A DNA stretch of 64,000 nt from Roseobacter cerasinus (GCF_009811755.1 NZ_BLIV01000007.1:124001-188000), one strand, 5' to 3'. Counted from the first letter of the stretch, positions 8,745 through 16,533 are shown. Notes: generated by a model not told the origin, from the sequence alone. Numbers and translations: made by a program.

Positions 8745-9761
8745 TTAGCGCCCTGTTGTCGGTGCGGTTTTGCGATAGGCGCCGGGGCTTTGGCCCATGA
8801 CCCGGTTGAATTCGGAATAGAAATTCGACCGGGTCAGAAAACCTGCGGCTTCTCCGACTGCCCCCACCGCATCCCGGGTCTCTTGCAGCAGCCGTGCCGC
8901 TTCGGCCACGCGGAAATCATTGATGAACTGCGAGACATTCTTGCCGGTGCTGCGGTTGATCGCCTCCGAAAGGGCTCTGTCCGTGACCCCAAGCCTGCGG
9001 GCAAGGCGGGTCAGCGAGAGTTGCGGGTCCACGAACAAGCGGCTGTCCGTCAGAAACGCGGCGGCCTTACGGCTGAGGTCGGCGTCTTCGTCGCGCGGGG
9101 TCTCGGTGGGTTGCGATGTCTTTGGGTTGCGCAGGCTCAGCAGGGCCGCCCCTGCCAGTATGACGATCAGCATCAGGCTCGCCAGCGACAGAAGTCGCCC
9201 GACATTTGCACCCTCGTTGCGGGCGAAATCCAGAGCGATCAGCGTGTCCATCATCAGCGTTAAGCCGAGCAGCCCCGCGCCCACCAGCATCATCCGGCGC
9301 ATGAACGCCACATGGGCCAGCCCCAGCTGTGACAGCCGGTCAGGTCCGCCGCGCCAGATGTGCAAAAGCGCAAGCGCATAGAGCGCGTAGCTCGACCCGA
9401 TCATGACATCGAGCACAATGCGGATCTCGGGCCAGGCCGCCACAATCGCGGTGGCGAGCGCCGCCAGCCCAAAATGCAACAGCAGCGCGGGCTGCAGCCG
9501 GCCCGCTCTGTCGGAGAGCGCGACATAGCCCAGATAGAGCAGCGGCCCGATCCAGAACGGCAGCAGGCGCTGGATCACCAGCACATCTTGCACGTCATAG
9601 GCAAAGCGCAGCGCGACCAGTGCCGTTTCCACCATAATGAGCGCCGCGAGCAGGGCAAACAGCGCTTTTGCAGGCCCCGCCAGCCAGGCGCGCGTCAGCA
9701 CCAGCGCACCGAAGAGCGCGGCGAGGCCGGTCAGAAACAGGGGCAGGGGAACCGAAATCAC
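8745..9761 (-). CDS. Membrane-anchored AraC-family transcriptional regulator
   Basis: 338 residues. Residues 1 to about 210 form about seven hydrophobic segments. From about 235 there is an AraC DNA-binding domain (SLTRLARRLGVTDRALSEAINRSTGKN as first helix-turn-helix, then AAGFLTRSNFYSEFNRVMGQSPGAYRK as second helix-turn-helix plus the conserved end). This architecture suggests a sensor in the inner membrane that binds DNA directly. It is divergent from the secreted hydrolase gene at 9889 (127 bases between), which is the obvious target, and precedes the MFS gene. Confidence 0.88.
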   Translation of the reverse strand: MISVPLPLFLTGLAALFGALVLTRAWLAGPAKALFALLAALIMVETALVALRFAYDVQDVLVIQRLLPFWIGPLLYLGYVALSDRAGRLQPALLLHFGLAALATAIVAAWPEIRIVLDVMIGSSYALYALALLHIWRGGPDRLSQLGLAHVAFMRRMMLVGAGLLGLTLMMDTLIALDFARNEGANVGRLLSLASLMLIVILAGAALLSLRNPKTSQPTETPRDEDADLSRKAAAFLTDSRLFVDPQLSLTRLARRLGVTDRALSEAINRSTGKNVSQFINDFRVAEAARLLQETRDAVGAVGEAAGFLTRSNFYSEFNRVMGQSPGAYRKTAPTTGR

Positions 9762-9888
9762 CGTTGGGTCTGTCCTCGATTGCGTGTCCGCTGTCCTGAA
9801 ACGGCATTCAGGACAGCCAAGCCATTGCCCGAAAACGGCTCTTTGCTCAAGTCAGGATCATCGCAAACACCTATTCACGAGGATTCAC

Positions 9889-10944
9889 ATGAACAGCAAC
9901 ATGCGTCAAATCTGCCTCTCGGCCATGCTCGCCATTGGCTTTGCCCTGCCCGGCGAGGCTGCCGATTTTGCACCCGCGGTGGCCGAGTTCAAGGCGGCCC
10001 ACCCGGATATGGAGCGCCGGATGAAAGGTCATATCTGGTATCCGTCACATGCCAAAGACGTCGAACGGCTTTTGCGTGGTAGCGCCGTCTGGCGTGACAT
10101 CAACGGCCATCTGGATGCGCGGATCGCGCCCGGGGTCTTCCCGGTCGTGCTGATCAGCCATGGGATGTATGGCAACACTATGAACCAGGCATGGCTGGCC
10201 AAGCGGTTGGCGGCGGAAGGGGTTATCGTGATCCAGCCCAACCACCCCGGCACCGCCAGTTTTGATCGCGACCCCGATGAGGCGCGCCAGCTCTGGCTGC
10301 GGGCGACAGACCTGAGCGTGGCGCTGGATCAGGCCCTGACCGATCCACGGTTTGCCGATCACATCGACCCCACCCGCGTCGCGGCTGCGGGGCATTCGCT
10401 GGGCGGCTACACCGTCATGGCTGCTGCGGGCGCGCGGCATGACGTGGCGCATTATGCCGCCAGCTGCGCCGAGATACCGGAGCGGACCGACTGCGAGGTC
10501 ATCGACATGTGGAAAGTAGGGGCTGATCCCGCAGATCATGCAGCCCTTCAAAGCGACCGGTCCGATCCCCGCATCCGCACGGTCATTCCCATGGATCTGG
10601 GCGGCGCGCAGACCTTCGCGCCGGAAAGCCTTGCCGAGATTGGTCTGCCGGTTCTGGTGCTTGGGGCGGGCCGGGCGGATATGCTCGATCAGGAGGTTGA
10701 ATCCGGGGCGCTGGCCGCGGCCCTTCCGGCCGATAAGGTCACATACATAGAGGTCGAGGACGCGGGCCATTTCGACTACATGGGCATCTGCACCGATGAA
10801 GGCTACGACGTCCTGAAACGCGAGGTGCCGGGCGACGAGATCGTCTGCGTCAAAGGCCAGGCAGAGCGTATGGCCCGGCATGACGAGATCTTTGAGTTGA
10901 TCATGGCGCATCTGCGCGCTGTCGATGTGATCCCGCAGGGCTGA
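9889..10944 (+). CDS. Secreted alpha/beta hydrolase (dienelactone-hydrolase/PAF-acetylhydrolase-like)
   Basis: 351 residues. Signal peptide of about 22 residues ending LPGEAA before DFAP. The mature part has an oxyanion-type HGMYGNTM, nucleophile elbow GHSLGGY (around residue 170) and catalytic His in EDAGHFDYMG. Cys pairs (SCAEIPERTDC, CTDEGY, IVCVKG) fit disulfides in the periplasm. It is likely periplasmic; substrate unknown. Chosen start: ATG at 9889 after GAGGATTCAC, since the open frame further upstream runs into the regulator gene. Probably controlled by the divergent membrane AraC regulator. Confidence 0.82.
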   Translation: MNSNMRQICLSAMLAIGFALPGEAADFAPAVAEFKAAHPDMERRMKGHIWYPSHAKDVERLLRGSAVWRDINGHLDARIAPGVFPVVLISHGMYGNTMNQAWLAKRLAAEGVIVIQPNHPGTASFDRDPDEARQLWLRATDLSVALDQALTDPRFADHIDPTRVAAAGHSLGGYTVMAAAGARHDVAHYAASCAEIPERTDCEVIDMWKVGADPADHAALQSDRSDPRIRTVIPMDLGGAQTFAPESLAEIGLPVLVLGAGRADMLDQEVESGALAAALPADKVTYIEVEDAGHFDYMGICTDEGYDVLKREVPGDEIVCVKGQAERMARHDEIFELIMAHLRAVDVIPQG

Positions 10945-10950
10945 TGCCGC

Positions 10951-10978
10951 GCACTGGCCTGGGACACCGGGCCAGTGC
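10951..10978 (+). terminator. Hairpin downstream of the secreted hydrolase
   Basis: GCACTGGCC (10951-10959) and GGCCAGTGC (10970-10978) pair perfectly over 9 bp with a 10-base loop, 6 bases after the stop. No T-run follows. Confidence 0.6.
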
Positions 10979-10981
10979 ACC

Positions 10982-11024
10982 TGTGGATAACTGTCACAGC
11001 TCCGTTACGGAATCGTCTTAACCC
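10982..11024. promoter_or_regulatory. DnaA box and CtrA-type half-site upstream of the HNH gene
   Basis: TGTGGATAA at 10982-10990 is a perfect DnaA box (TTATCCACA on the minus strand). TTAACCC at 11018-11024 matches the half-site form bound by CtrA in Rhodobacterales. Both lie 120-165 bases before the HNH endonuclease start. Function is inferred from sequence match only. Confidence 0.4.
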
Positions 11025-11145
11025 TTCTGCGACATCTTGTGGTCATACTGGGGCTTGTCAGTTGCAAACCACGAGATATAGTCACTTCCATCGGCGGGGT
11101 CGGCCCGCCGGACCGGACGCGGAACGGCAAAGGGTGCGTGTGAAC

Positions 11146-11730
11146 ATGGATGGCGATTTCAGGACGGATTTTACCCGTAACCCGGCAAGTTTGAGACATC
11201 GGCCTGCGTTGGTGCTGAATGCGGACTACCGACCGCTGAGCTATTACCCGCTGTCGCTTTGGCCCTGGCAGGAGGCTGTGAAGGCGGCCTGGCTCGACCG
11301 GGTGGACATTGTGGCGGAGTATGACGACACCGTCCGAAGCCCAAGTACGGAAATCAGGATCCCCTCTGTCGTTGTCCTGAAAGACTATGTCAAACCTCAA
11401 AAGCGCGTGGCCTTCACGCGCTTTAATTTATTTTTGAGGGATGAATTTCGCTGCCAATACTGCGGGGCACGTGGGGAGCTGACCTTCGATCACGTGGTGC
11501 CGCGCGCCAGCGGAGGGGTCACAAGCTGGCAGAATGTGGTGGCGGCCTGTTCGCCCTGCAATCTGAAAAAGGGTTCCAAACCGCTGCATCGCACAGGGCT
11601 CTCCTTGCGCAAGCCGCCCCGGCAGCCGGGCGCGGAGGAGCTGCGCAACATGGGCCGGAAATTCCCGCCGAATCACCTGCATGAAAGCTGGATGGATTTC
11701 CTCTATTGGGATGCCGAACTCGAAGCCTGA
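11146..11730 (+). CDS. HNH endonuclease domain protein
   Basis: 194 residues. The HNH module spans about residues 100-145: CQYCGARGELTFDHVVPRAS has the first CxxC and the DH pair, followed by a central Asn (SWQNVVAAC) and the second Cys pair in ACSPCNLKKGSK. The N-terminal part (RPALVLNADYRPLSYYPLSLWPWQEA) is the conserved lead-in of stand-alone bacterial HNH proteins of this size. It cuts or nicks DNA in the family, and no partner toxin or immunity gene is next to it. Start ATG 11146 follows AAAGGG by 11 bases; an in-frame GTG at 11134 is possible. Confidence 0.85.
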   Translation: MDGDFRTDFTRNPASLRHRPALVLNADYRPLSYYPLSLWPWQEAVKAAWLDRVDIVAEYDDTVRSPSTEIRIPSVVVLKDYVKPQKRVAFTRFNLFLRDEFRCQYCGARGELTFDHVVPRASGGVTSWQNVVAACSPCNLKKGSKPLHRTGLSLRKPPRQPGAEELRNMGRKFPPNHLHESWMDFLYWDAELEA

Positions 11731-11843
11731 CCGGCGCTCTTGGGTCTGCAGCACGATGTGTCGCAATCATGCCGGTGCCGTTGAGTTTTTTGGCTGAAAC
11801 GGCCCTGATCTCGCGTCATCGTTGAAAAACCCGGAAAGCTGTG

Positions 11844-11931
11844 TTAACCATTTTACGTGCCGCGTAATTTTGTTGCGGTGCGCGACTATTTTTTGAAGTT
11901 ATTTTAAATTTGTATTTCAAGGAGATGCATT
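11844..11931 (+). promoter_or_regulatory. AT-rich promoter region of the heme peroxidase
   Basis: The 200 bases before the peroxidase are much more AT-rich than their surroundings. A TTAACC half-site lies at 11844-11849, and a strong ribosome-binding site AAGGAG lies just upstream of the GTG start at 11932. A hairpin-like pair (GGCCGTT.. type) is not clear. Confidence 0.4.
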
Positions 11932-13419
11932 GTGTCAGGTAGGCATCATGGGCTGTCTCGGCTCGACCAACTCACAAAAATCTGTCTGCAAGGTGGGGGG
12001 CCGTCAAAGCCTTTTGCGCAAACACTGGGCAGGCTCATGCCGCCCAACCCGGTGCAGATCAAGAACATCACCCACGCGGATGTGATCCACGCGCTGCATG
12101 ATCTGTCGGAGACCATGCGCGCAACCGAGAACGAGGATGGCCCCGCCGACGCAGGCATGACTTTCCTTGGGCAGTTCGTCGACCACGATGTGACTTTGGA
12201 CGCCACCTCGGCCTTGGGCACGCGGATCGACCCGTCGACCATCCCCAACGTAAGGACCCCGAGCCTTGACCTGGATTGTGTCTATGGCGCGGGCCCCGAG
12301 GCGTCGCCGCATCTTTACGGGGCCGGGGAGCAGGAGCAATTCCTGATGTTTGGTCGCCATGACAACCCGCTTGATCTGGCGCGGACCTGTGCGGGCAAGG
12401 CGCTGATCGGCGATCCGCGCAATGATGAGAACATCATCGTGGCGCAGGTGCAGGGGATTTTCATCGAGCTGCACAACATCCTGATGAGCAAGCGCGTCGA
12501 AGACGGCGACGAGGCAAAAGACATCAAGGCCTGCGCCCATGACGGCATCGCCAAGCACGTGTGGCATGATCATGTGGCGCCAAAACTTGCGAATTTCGAA
12601 GAGGTACGGCGGTTCATCCGGCTGCATTATCAGTGGATCGTGTGGAATGAATTGCTGCCTGCGTTCGTGGATCAGGCCTGCCTTGATCATGCCATGAAGC
12701 ATCATCTCTTTGGCTGGGATGCGCCGGTGATGCCGGTGGAGTTCACTGGCGCCTGCTACCGCTTTGGCCACGCCACGACGCAGCATCAATACGCGATGCA
12801 GCGCGGAGCGGACGCCAAGGGGCTCTTTGCGACCGTGGGCTTTGGTCCGCGCCCGGCGGACGCCAATATGGACATGGATATGTTCTTTGGGATGTCCGGC
12901 GGCGATGCGCCGCAGAAAGCCCGCCCGGTTGGGCCAAGTCTGGGTTCGCCGCTCTTTGAGTTGCCCTTTGTGCACAGCACCATTGAACTGGCTGAGATCG
13001 AACATACGCTGACGGTGCAGCAATCACGCAACCTGGCGCTGCGCAATATGGTGCGGGATCGCTACACTTATCAGTTGGCGAGCGGTCAGCAGGCGGCGGC
13101 CCGGTTGGGCATAGACAAACATGTGCATGTGCCGGAGGCGCTCAAGGCCAAGGGGATCACCAAAACCCCGCTGTGGTTCTATGCGCTGCAAGAGGCGCAG
13201 GAGCATGGGGGCGGCAAGCTCACCGGGGTTGGTGGGACCATCGTCGCAGCGGTCTTTGCCAATTTGCTCAAGCGGGATCCGACCACCTACCTGCACATAC
13301 CGCACTTCAAGCCCTGGGGTGGGTTTGGTGGTCAGCCGTCCTGCATGGCCGGGCTTGCGGCTTATGTGGAGAAACATCGCGGTCACATCAAGGATCCGAA
13401 AAGCCTCATGTGTGGCTGA
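11932..13419 (+). CDS. Animal-type heme peroxidase family protein
   Basis: 495 residues, starting at GTG 11932 after AAGGAG. It belongs to the peroxidase-cyclooxygenase (animal heme peroxidase) superfamily: GQFVDHDVTLD has the distal His and the heme-linking Asp (D84-H85-D86), and YRFGHATT carries the proximal His (H280). The ends GGGPSKPF and HIKDPKSLMCG lack a signal peptide, so the protein is cytoplasmic or exported without a Sec signal. Expected activity is hydrogen-peroxide-dependent oxidation of halides or organic donors. It stands alone, with no neighbouring RTX or type I secretion gene, and has its own AT-rich promoter and hairpin terminator. Confidence 0.88.
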   Translation: MSGRHHGLSRLDQLTKICLQGGGPSKPFAQTLGRLMPPNPVQIKNITHADVIHALHDLSETMRATENEDGPADAGMTFLGQFVDHDVTLDATSALGTRIDPSTIPNVRTPSLDLDCVYGAGPEASPHLYGAGEQEQFLMFGRHDNPLDLARTCAGKALIGDPRNDENIIVAQVQGIFIELHNILMSKRVEDGDEAKDIKACAHDGIAKHVWHDHVAPKLANFEEVRRFIRLHYQWIVWNELLPAFVDQACLDHAMKHHLFGWDAPVMPVEFTGACYRFGHATTQHQYAMQRGADAKGLFATVGFGPRPADANMDMDMFFGMSGGDAPQKARPVGPSLGSPLFELPFVHSTIELAEIEHTLTVQQSRNLALRNMVRDRYTYQLASGQQAAARLGIDKHVHVPEALKAKGITKTPLWFYALQEAQEHGGGKLTGVGGTIVAAVFANLLKRDPTTYLHIPHFKPWGGFGGQPSCMAGLAAYVEKHRGHIKDPKSLMCG

Positions 13420-13430
13420 GGCCACCGCCA

Positions 13431-13456
13431 GCCCGGCGCGCCAAGGCACGCCGGGC
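13431..13456 (+). terminator. Hairpin downstream of heme peroxidase
   Basis: GCCCGGCG (13431-13438) and CGCCGGGC (13449-13456) pair perfectly with a 10-base loop, 12 bases after the peroxidase stop. No T-run. Confidence 0.55.
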
Positions 13457-13634
13457 CGATCGGCGGGCGCGCCATCGCAATCGTCTGCGTGTGGGGAAAA
13501 CGTGGTTAATTGCGCGTTAGACTCGGGCGGTGTTTTATGAACAGATGTTCAGAAATTTTACCAGTGGCCATGGCCGCTTAACGTCTTGTTAGCTGCTGGA
13601 GGCGGAGCGGTCTGTTTTCGTCAAGCAGCTCGGG

Positions 13635-14417
13635 TCAGGCGGCCAGATCAACCCAGACCGGCACATGATCCGAGGGTTTGTCCCGCCCGCGCACATCCTT
13701 GTCGATTGCGCAGTCCTGCAGCATGTCAGCCGTCTGCGGGCAGAGCAGCAGATGGTCGATCCGGATGCCGTTGTTGCGATTCCAGGCCCCGGCCTGATAA
13801 TCCCAGAAGCTGTAGTGGCCCGGACCTTGCGTCCGTGCCCTGAACGCATCCGTCAGGCCAAGATTGAGAAGCGCCCGGAACGCGGTGCGGCTGTCCAACC
13901 GGAACAGCGCATCCTCGCGCCAGCTGTCGGGCTTGGCCGCATCCTCGGCTTGGGGAATGATGTTGTAATCGCCCGCCATGAGAAAGGGCGTCTCTTGCGC
14001 CAGCAGCTCTTCTGCACGGGCCTGCAAACGGGCCATCCAGCCTAGTTTATAGTCGTATTTCGGCCCGGGCACCGGGTTTCCGTTCGGCAAATACAGCCCG
14101 CAAATGCGCACTGCCTGCTGCGCGCCCATGACCGTGGCTTCGATATAGCGGGCCTGTGCATCCTCCGGATCCCCGGGCAGGCCCCGGCTGACATCCTCGA
14201 GCGGCAGCTTCGACAGGATGGCCACGCCATTGAAGCTTTTCTGGCCATGGGTTTCGACGTTGTAGCCGCGCTCCTCAAAGAGCTCGGACGGAAAGGCGTC
14301 GTCGACCGATTTGATCTCCTGCAGCAGCACGACATCCGGCTGGGCTGTGTCGAGCCATTCGGGCAGGGCCGCGATTCGCGCCTTGATCCCGTTGATGTTG
14401 AATGTGGCTATCTTCAT
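13635..14417 (-). CDS. xthA: Exodeoxyribonuclease III
   Basis: 260 residues, full length for the family. AP endonuclease and 3'-5' exonuclease in base-excision repair. EEP fold with MKIATFNINGIKAR at the start, LLQEIKS (metal-binding Glu), GLYLPNGNP, MAGDYNIIP (catalytic Asp-Asn), RIDHLLLCP and the final SDHVPVWVDL with the catalytic Asp-His. The promoter side faces the TTSM-repeat gene across the 335-base regulatory interval. Confidence 0.93.
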   Translation of the reverse strand: MKIATFNINGIKARIAALPEWLDTAQPDVVLLQEIKSVDDAFPSELFEERGYNVETHGQKSFNGVAILSKLPLEDVSRGLPGDPEDAQARYIEATVMGAQQAVRICGLYLPNGNPVPGPKYDYKLGWMARLQARAEELLAQETPFLMAGDYNIIPQAEDAAKPDSWREDALFRLDSRTAFRALLNLGLTDAFRARTQGPGHYSFWDYQAGAWNRNNGIRIDHLLLCPQTADMLQDCAIDKDVRGRDKPSDHVPVWVDLAA

Positions 14418-14752
14418 CTGTGGCCCTCCGCACGCTCGACTCAGCTATCGCGCAACAGCTGCCGCAGGGCAAGGGCCGGGCCAAAATTCAGCCGCTGGGC
14501 GTGGGTGATTCTCGTTAAGGGTTCGTCGCGCGCCGCCAAACAACCTTAATATCCACAGGGTTATCCACTGTGGATAAAAAAAAATTAACCAATTTTCCCG
14601 TCATAAGTTTTCAAAGTCTGTCGCGATCTAGGGCGGGGCGTTCGTGTGGATAACCAAGTGTTAACACATTCTTAACGCGAAAAAAAGTTGGAAACTCTCC
14701 TTAAACGAGCAAGCGTTGAAGGGCGAATAAATCGTCTGGAAAGGGATGTACG
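14418..14752. promoter_or_regulatory. Divergent regulatory interval with DnaA boxes and a CtrA-type site
   Basis: 335 bases without a gene between xthA (minus) and the TTSM-repeat gene (plus). DnaA-type boxes: ATATCCACA 14549-14557 (one mismatch), TTATCCACT 14561-14569 overlapping a perfect TGTGGATAA 14569-14577, and another perfect TGTGGATAA 14645-14653. The middle two make the 17-bp palindrome TTATCCACTGTGGATAA. CtrA-type sites: TTAACC at 14585-14590 and TTAA-N7-TTAAC at 14661-14676. A-rich runs lie at 14576-14584 and 14680-14686. AAGGGA at 14741-14746 is the ribosome-binding site of the next gene. Binding is predicted, not shown. Confidence 0.6.
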
Positions 14753-15034
14753 ATGAACACCAACACTTTGCTCAAAATCGCTGATGTGGATGAATTTGAC
14801 GGCTGCACCACCAGCCTGCATGGCGGCGCTGGAACGGCGCTCTTTACCACCAGCATGGGGCCTGCGGGGTCTGACATGATGAGCGGCGAGGCCACAGGTC
14901 TTTTCACCACCTCCATGGGCCCGGAAGCTGACGCCTGGTCCGGATCGGAGACCGGCCAGTACACCACCAGCATGACGCCGCGTGGCGATGTTCTGTCGGG
15001 TGCGGCAACCGGTCTCTTCACCACATCCATGTAA
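14753..15034 (+). CDS. Small TTSM-repeat protein, function unknown
   Basis: 93 residues, start ATG 14753 with AAGGGA six bases upstream. The body is a tandem repeat: residues 28-47, 48-66 and 67-85 are three units beginning T-[AG]-[LQ]-[FY]-TTSM-[GT]-P and ending SG-x-[EA]. A truncated fourth unit, TGLFTTSM, is the exact C-terminus (86-93). A degenerate earlier copy, C-TTSL, sits at 18-22. So [FY]TTSM occurs four times, plus one variant with the only Cys. There is no signal peptide and no membrane segment; the first 16 residues (MNTNTLLKIADVDEFD) are leader-like and acidic. I recognise no function; it may match a Rhodobacterales family catalogued as DUF6749 (from memory). The partner gene follows 92 bases later on the same strand. 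Confidence 0.8.
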   Translation: MNTNTLLKIADVDEFDGCTTSLHGGAGTALFTTSMGPAGSDMMSGEATGLFTTSMGPEADAWSGSETGQYTTSMTPRGDVLSGAATGLFTTSM

Positions 15035-15126
15035 CACATAACACCCATGCCTCGACCTGTCCCTTTGGTGGCGGGTCGGGCTCGCGCCTTGTGCGGCGGT
15101 TTCAGGAAGGCAAAGGAAGAACCCCC

Positions 15127-16179
15127 ATGTCTAACGTCGTCTCTCTGGGACTGCCGCGCAGGCTATCACTGGCCGAGCGCCATATGCTCTTGATGAAGAA
15201 TTTCGCCTGCAACCGGCGCAAATCGGATGATGTTTTCTGGCTCAAGGAAAACGCGGAGCTTCTGAATGTTTTGGCCAGCAGCGGTGCCATGTTATCTGAA
15301 GAGGCGTTCGAACCCTACAGGCAGGTCTACCACGGGCTCAGAGAGCGGCTGCAGTTTTTCCCGCAATACTACCGGTTTTTGCTGTCGATCTGCCTGGATC
15401 TTGAAGACCTCGGGATTGGCGCGGGCGAGGGTACTGCCCTGTGCGACTGGGTGCAGCGGATGGGATTGGTCGACGCTGAACTGTCGGATCTGCAGCGTGC
15501 AGAGGCGCAGCGGTTGCTGTCCCGGCGCGGCGTCGGGACCGAGGATGCGGCCTTGACCCGGCGGCTCAAGCACTTCATCGCCCGGTCGGACACCTTTGCG
15601 CTGCCGAACAAGAAAGCAGCCTATGAGCTGACACATATCGTGTTCTACCTGTCCGACTACGGTGTGAAGCACCCGATGCTGGACGAAAACGCCATTGTCA
15701 GCCTGGAGTTTGCGGGGCTTCTTGCCTATCTGGATCAGGACGTGGATTTGCTGGCTGAGGTCTGCGTTGCGATGCGCTTTGCCGGTCGGCGCCCCAGTGT
15801 GATCTGGGAAGACTGGATCGCCCGCCAGATGCGCGGCTTTGCGCTGCGCGCCTCCGGCCCCTCGGCCAATGATGCCTATCACGAATATCTGGTCACCAGC
15901 TGGTGGGCGCAGTTTGCCGATCAGCCCAGCTTTCCGGGCGTGCCGGATGCTGCTGGTCTCTTTGTGACGCGCGATGTGGCCGGGAAAAGCCCGCTGCGCG
16001 CGATGTCGGAATACATGTTCCACCTGGGCCCGGCCCGCAGCGGGGATTGGAGCCTGATGCGTGATGCGCTCTCAGATGCGGTGGGCGCGGATGGTGAGGT
16101 GATCCTCGCAGGGGCCGAGCAATCGTCAGATCGGTTCGGGGCCTTTTTCGAAGGGTTTTCACGTGCTGATTTTTTATAA
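15127..16179 (+). CDS. Uncharacterised 350-residue partner of the TTSM-repeat protein
   Basis: 350 residues, start ATG 15127 behind AAAGGAAGA. Mostly helical by inspection, no signal peptide or membrane segment. Recognisable blocks are a basic N-terminus, WVQRMGLVDAE (around 108), FALPNKKAAYELTHIVFYLS with DYG next (157-179), and YHEYLVTSWWAQF (251-263). The His, Tyr and Asp in the YELTH...DYG block look like a conserved core, but I cannot assign an activity. It may match the family catalogued as DUF6902 (from memory). It has no close neighbour other than the repeat protein upstream, which shares its strand and promoter, and a 9-bp AT-rich hairpin covers its stop codon. Confidence 0.8.
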   Translation: MSNVVSLGLPRRLSLAERHMLLMKNFACNRRKSDDVFWLKENAELLNVLASSGAMLSEEAFEPYRQVYHGLRERLQFFPQYYRFLLSICLDLEDLGIGAGEGTALCDWVQRMGLVDAELSDLQRAEAQRLLSRRGVGTEDAALTRRLKHFIARSDTFALPNKKAAYELTHIVFYLSDYGVKHPMLDENAIVSLEFAGLLAYLDQDVDLLAEVCVAMRFAGRRPSVIWEDWIARQMRGFALRASGPSANDAYHEYLVTSWWAQFADQPSFPGVPDAAGLFVTRDVAGKSPLRAMSEYMFHLGPARSGDWSLMRDALSDAVGADGEVILAGAEQSSDRFGAFFEGFSRADFL

Positions 16180-16186
16180 AAATCAG
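16166..16186 (+). terminator. AT-rich hairpin across the stop of the 350-residue gene
   Basis: CTGATTTTT and AAAAATCAG pair perfectly over 9 bp with a 3-base loop. The stop codon TAA (16177-16179) lies in the hairpin. It could end the transcript of the two-gene unit. Confidence 0.5.
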
Positions 16187-16209
16187 AAATTTACACGTCG
16201 ACCCTCACC

Positions 16210-16533
16210 CTACATGGAGAAGGATGTGCCGCAGCCGCATGAACTGGACGCATTTGGATTGTCGATGACAAAGCGCGCGCCAATCAGTTCTTCGGTGAAG
16301 TCGATTGTGGCGCCGCCCAGAAAGGGCAGGGACACGGCATCGACCACAACTTTCTGCCCCGCGCCTTCCAGCACAAGATCATCGTCGCGCGGCTCATCCA
16401 ACGCAATCTCATACTGAAAGCCGGAACACCCACCCCCTTCGACAGCGACGCGCAGCGCCTTGCCATCCGTGGCGGCGCCGATCTCGGCCAGTCTGTCAAA
16501 AGCGCGGGGCGTGACTTTGGGCGGAAGTTGCAT
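16210..16533 (-). CDS. erpA: A-type iron-sulfur cluster carrier/insertion protein
   Basis: 107 residues, start ATG at 16533. Carries and delivers Fe-S clusters to apoproteins. The three ligand Cys residues of the A-type family are all present: C36 in EGGGCSGFQY, and C99 and C101 in SSSCGCGTSFSM at the end. IscA, SufA and ErpA cannot be separated by sequence alone; no isc or suf operon is next to it, which favours a stand-alone ErpA-like role. It is divergent from dgt with an 80-base gap. Confidence 0.88.
   Translation of the reverse strand: MQLPPKVTPRAFDRLAEIGAATDGKALRVAVEGGGCSGFQYEIALDEPRDDDLVLEGAGQKVVVDAVSLPFLGGATIDFTEELIGARFVIDNPNASSSCGCGTSFSM

Noticed and set aside
13538-13551. LexA-like palindrome TGAACAGATGTTCA
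   Set aside because: It fits the Gram-positive GAAC-N4-GTTC type rather than the alphaproteobacterial direct repeat, and lies between two converging gene ends, so it cannot act as a promoter operator for either.
14418-14752. Chromosomal replication origin
   Set aside because: DnaA boxes and AT-rich runs fit, but the genes I associate with the origin in this group (parAB, hemE, dnaA, rho) are absent nearby. It is kept as a regulatory region, with an origin only as a weak alternative.
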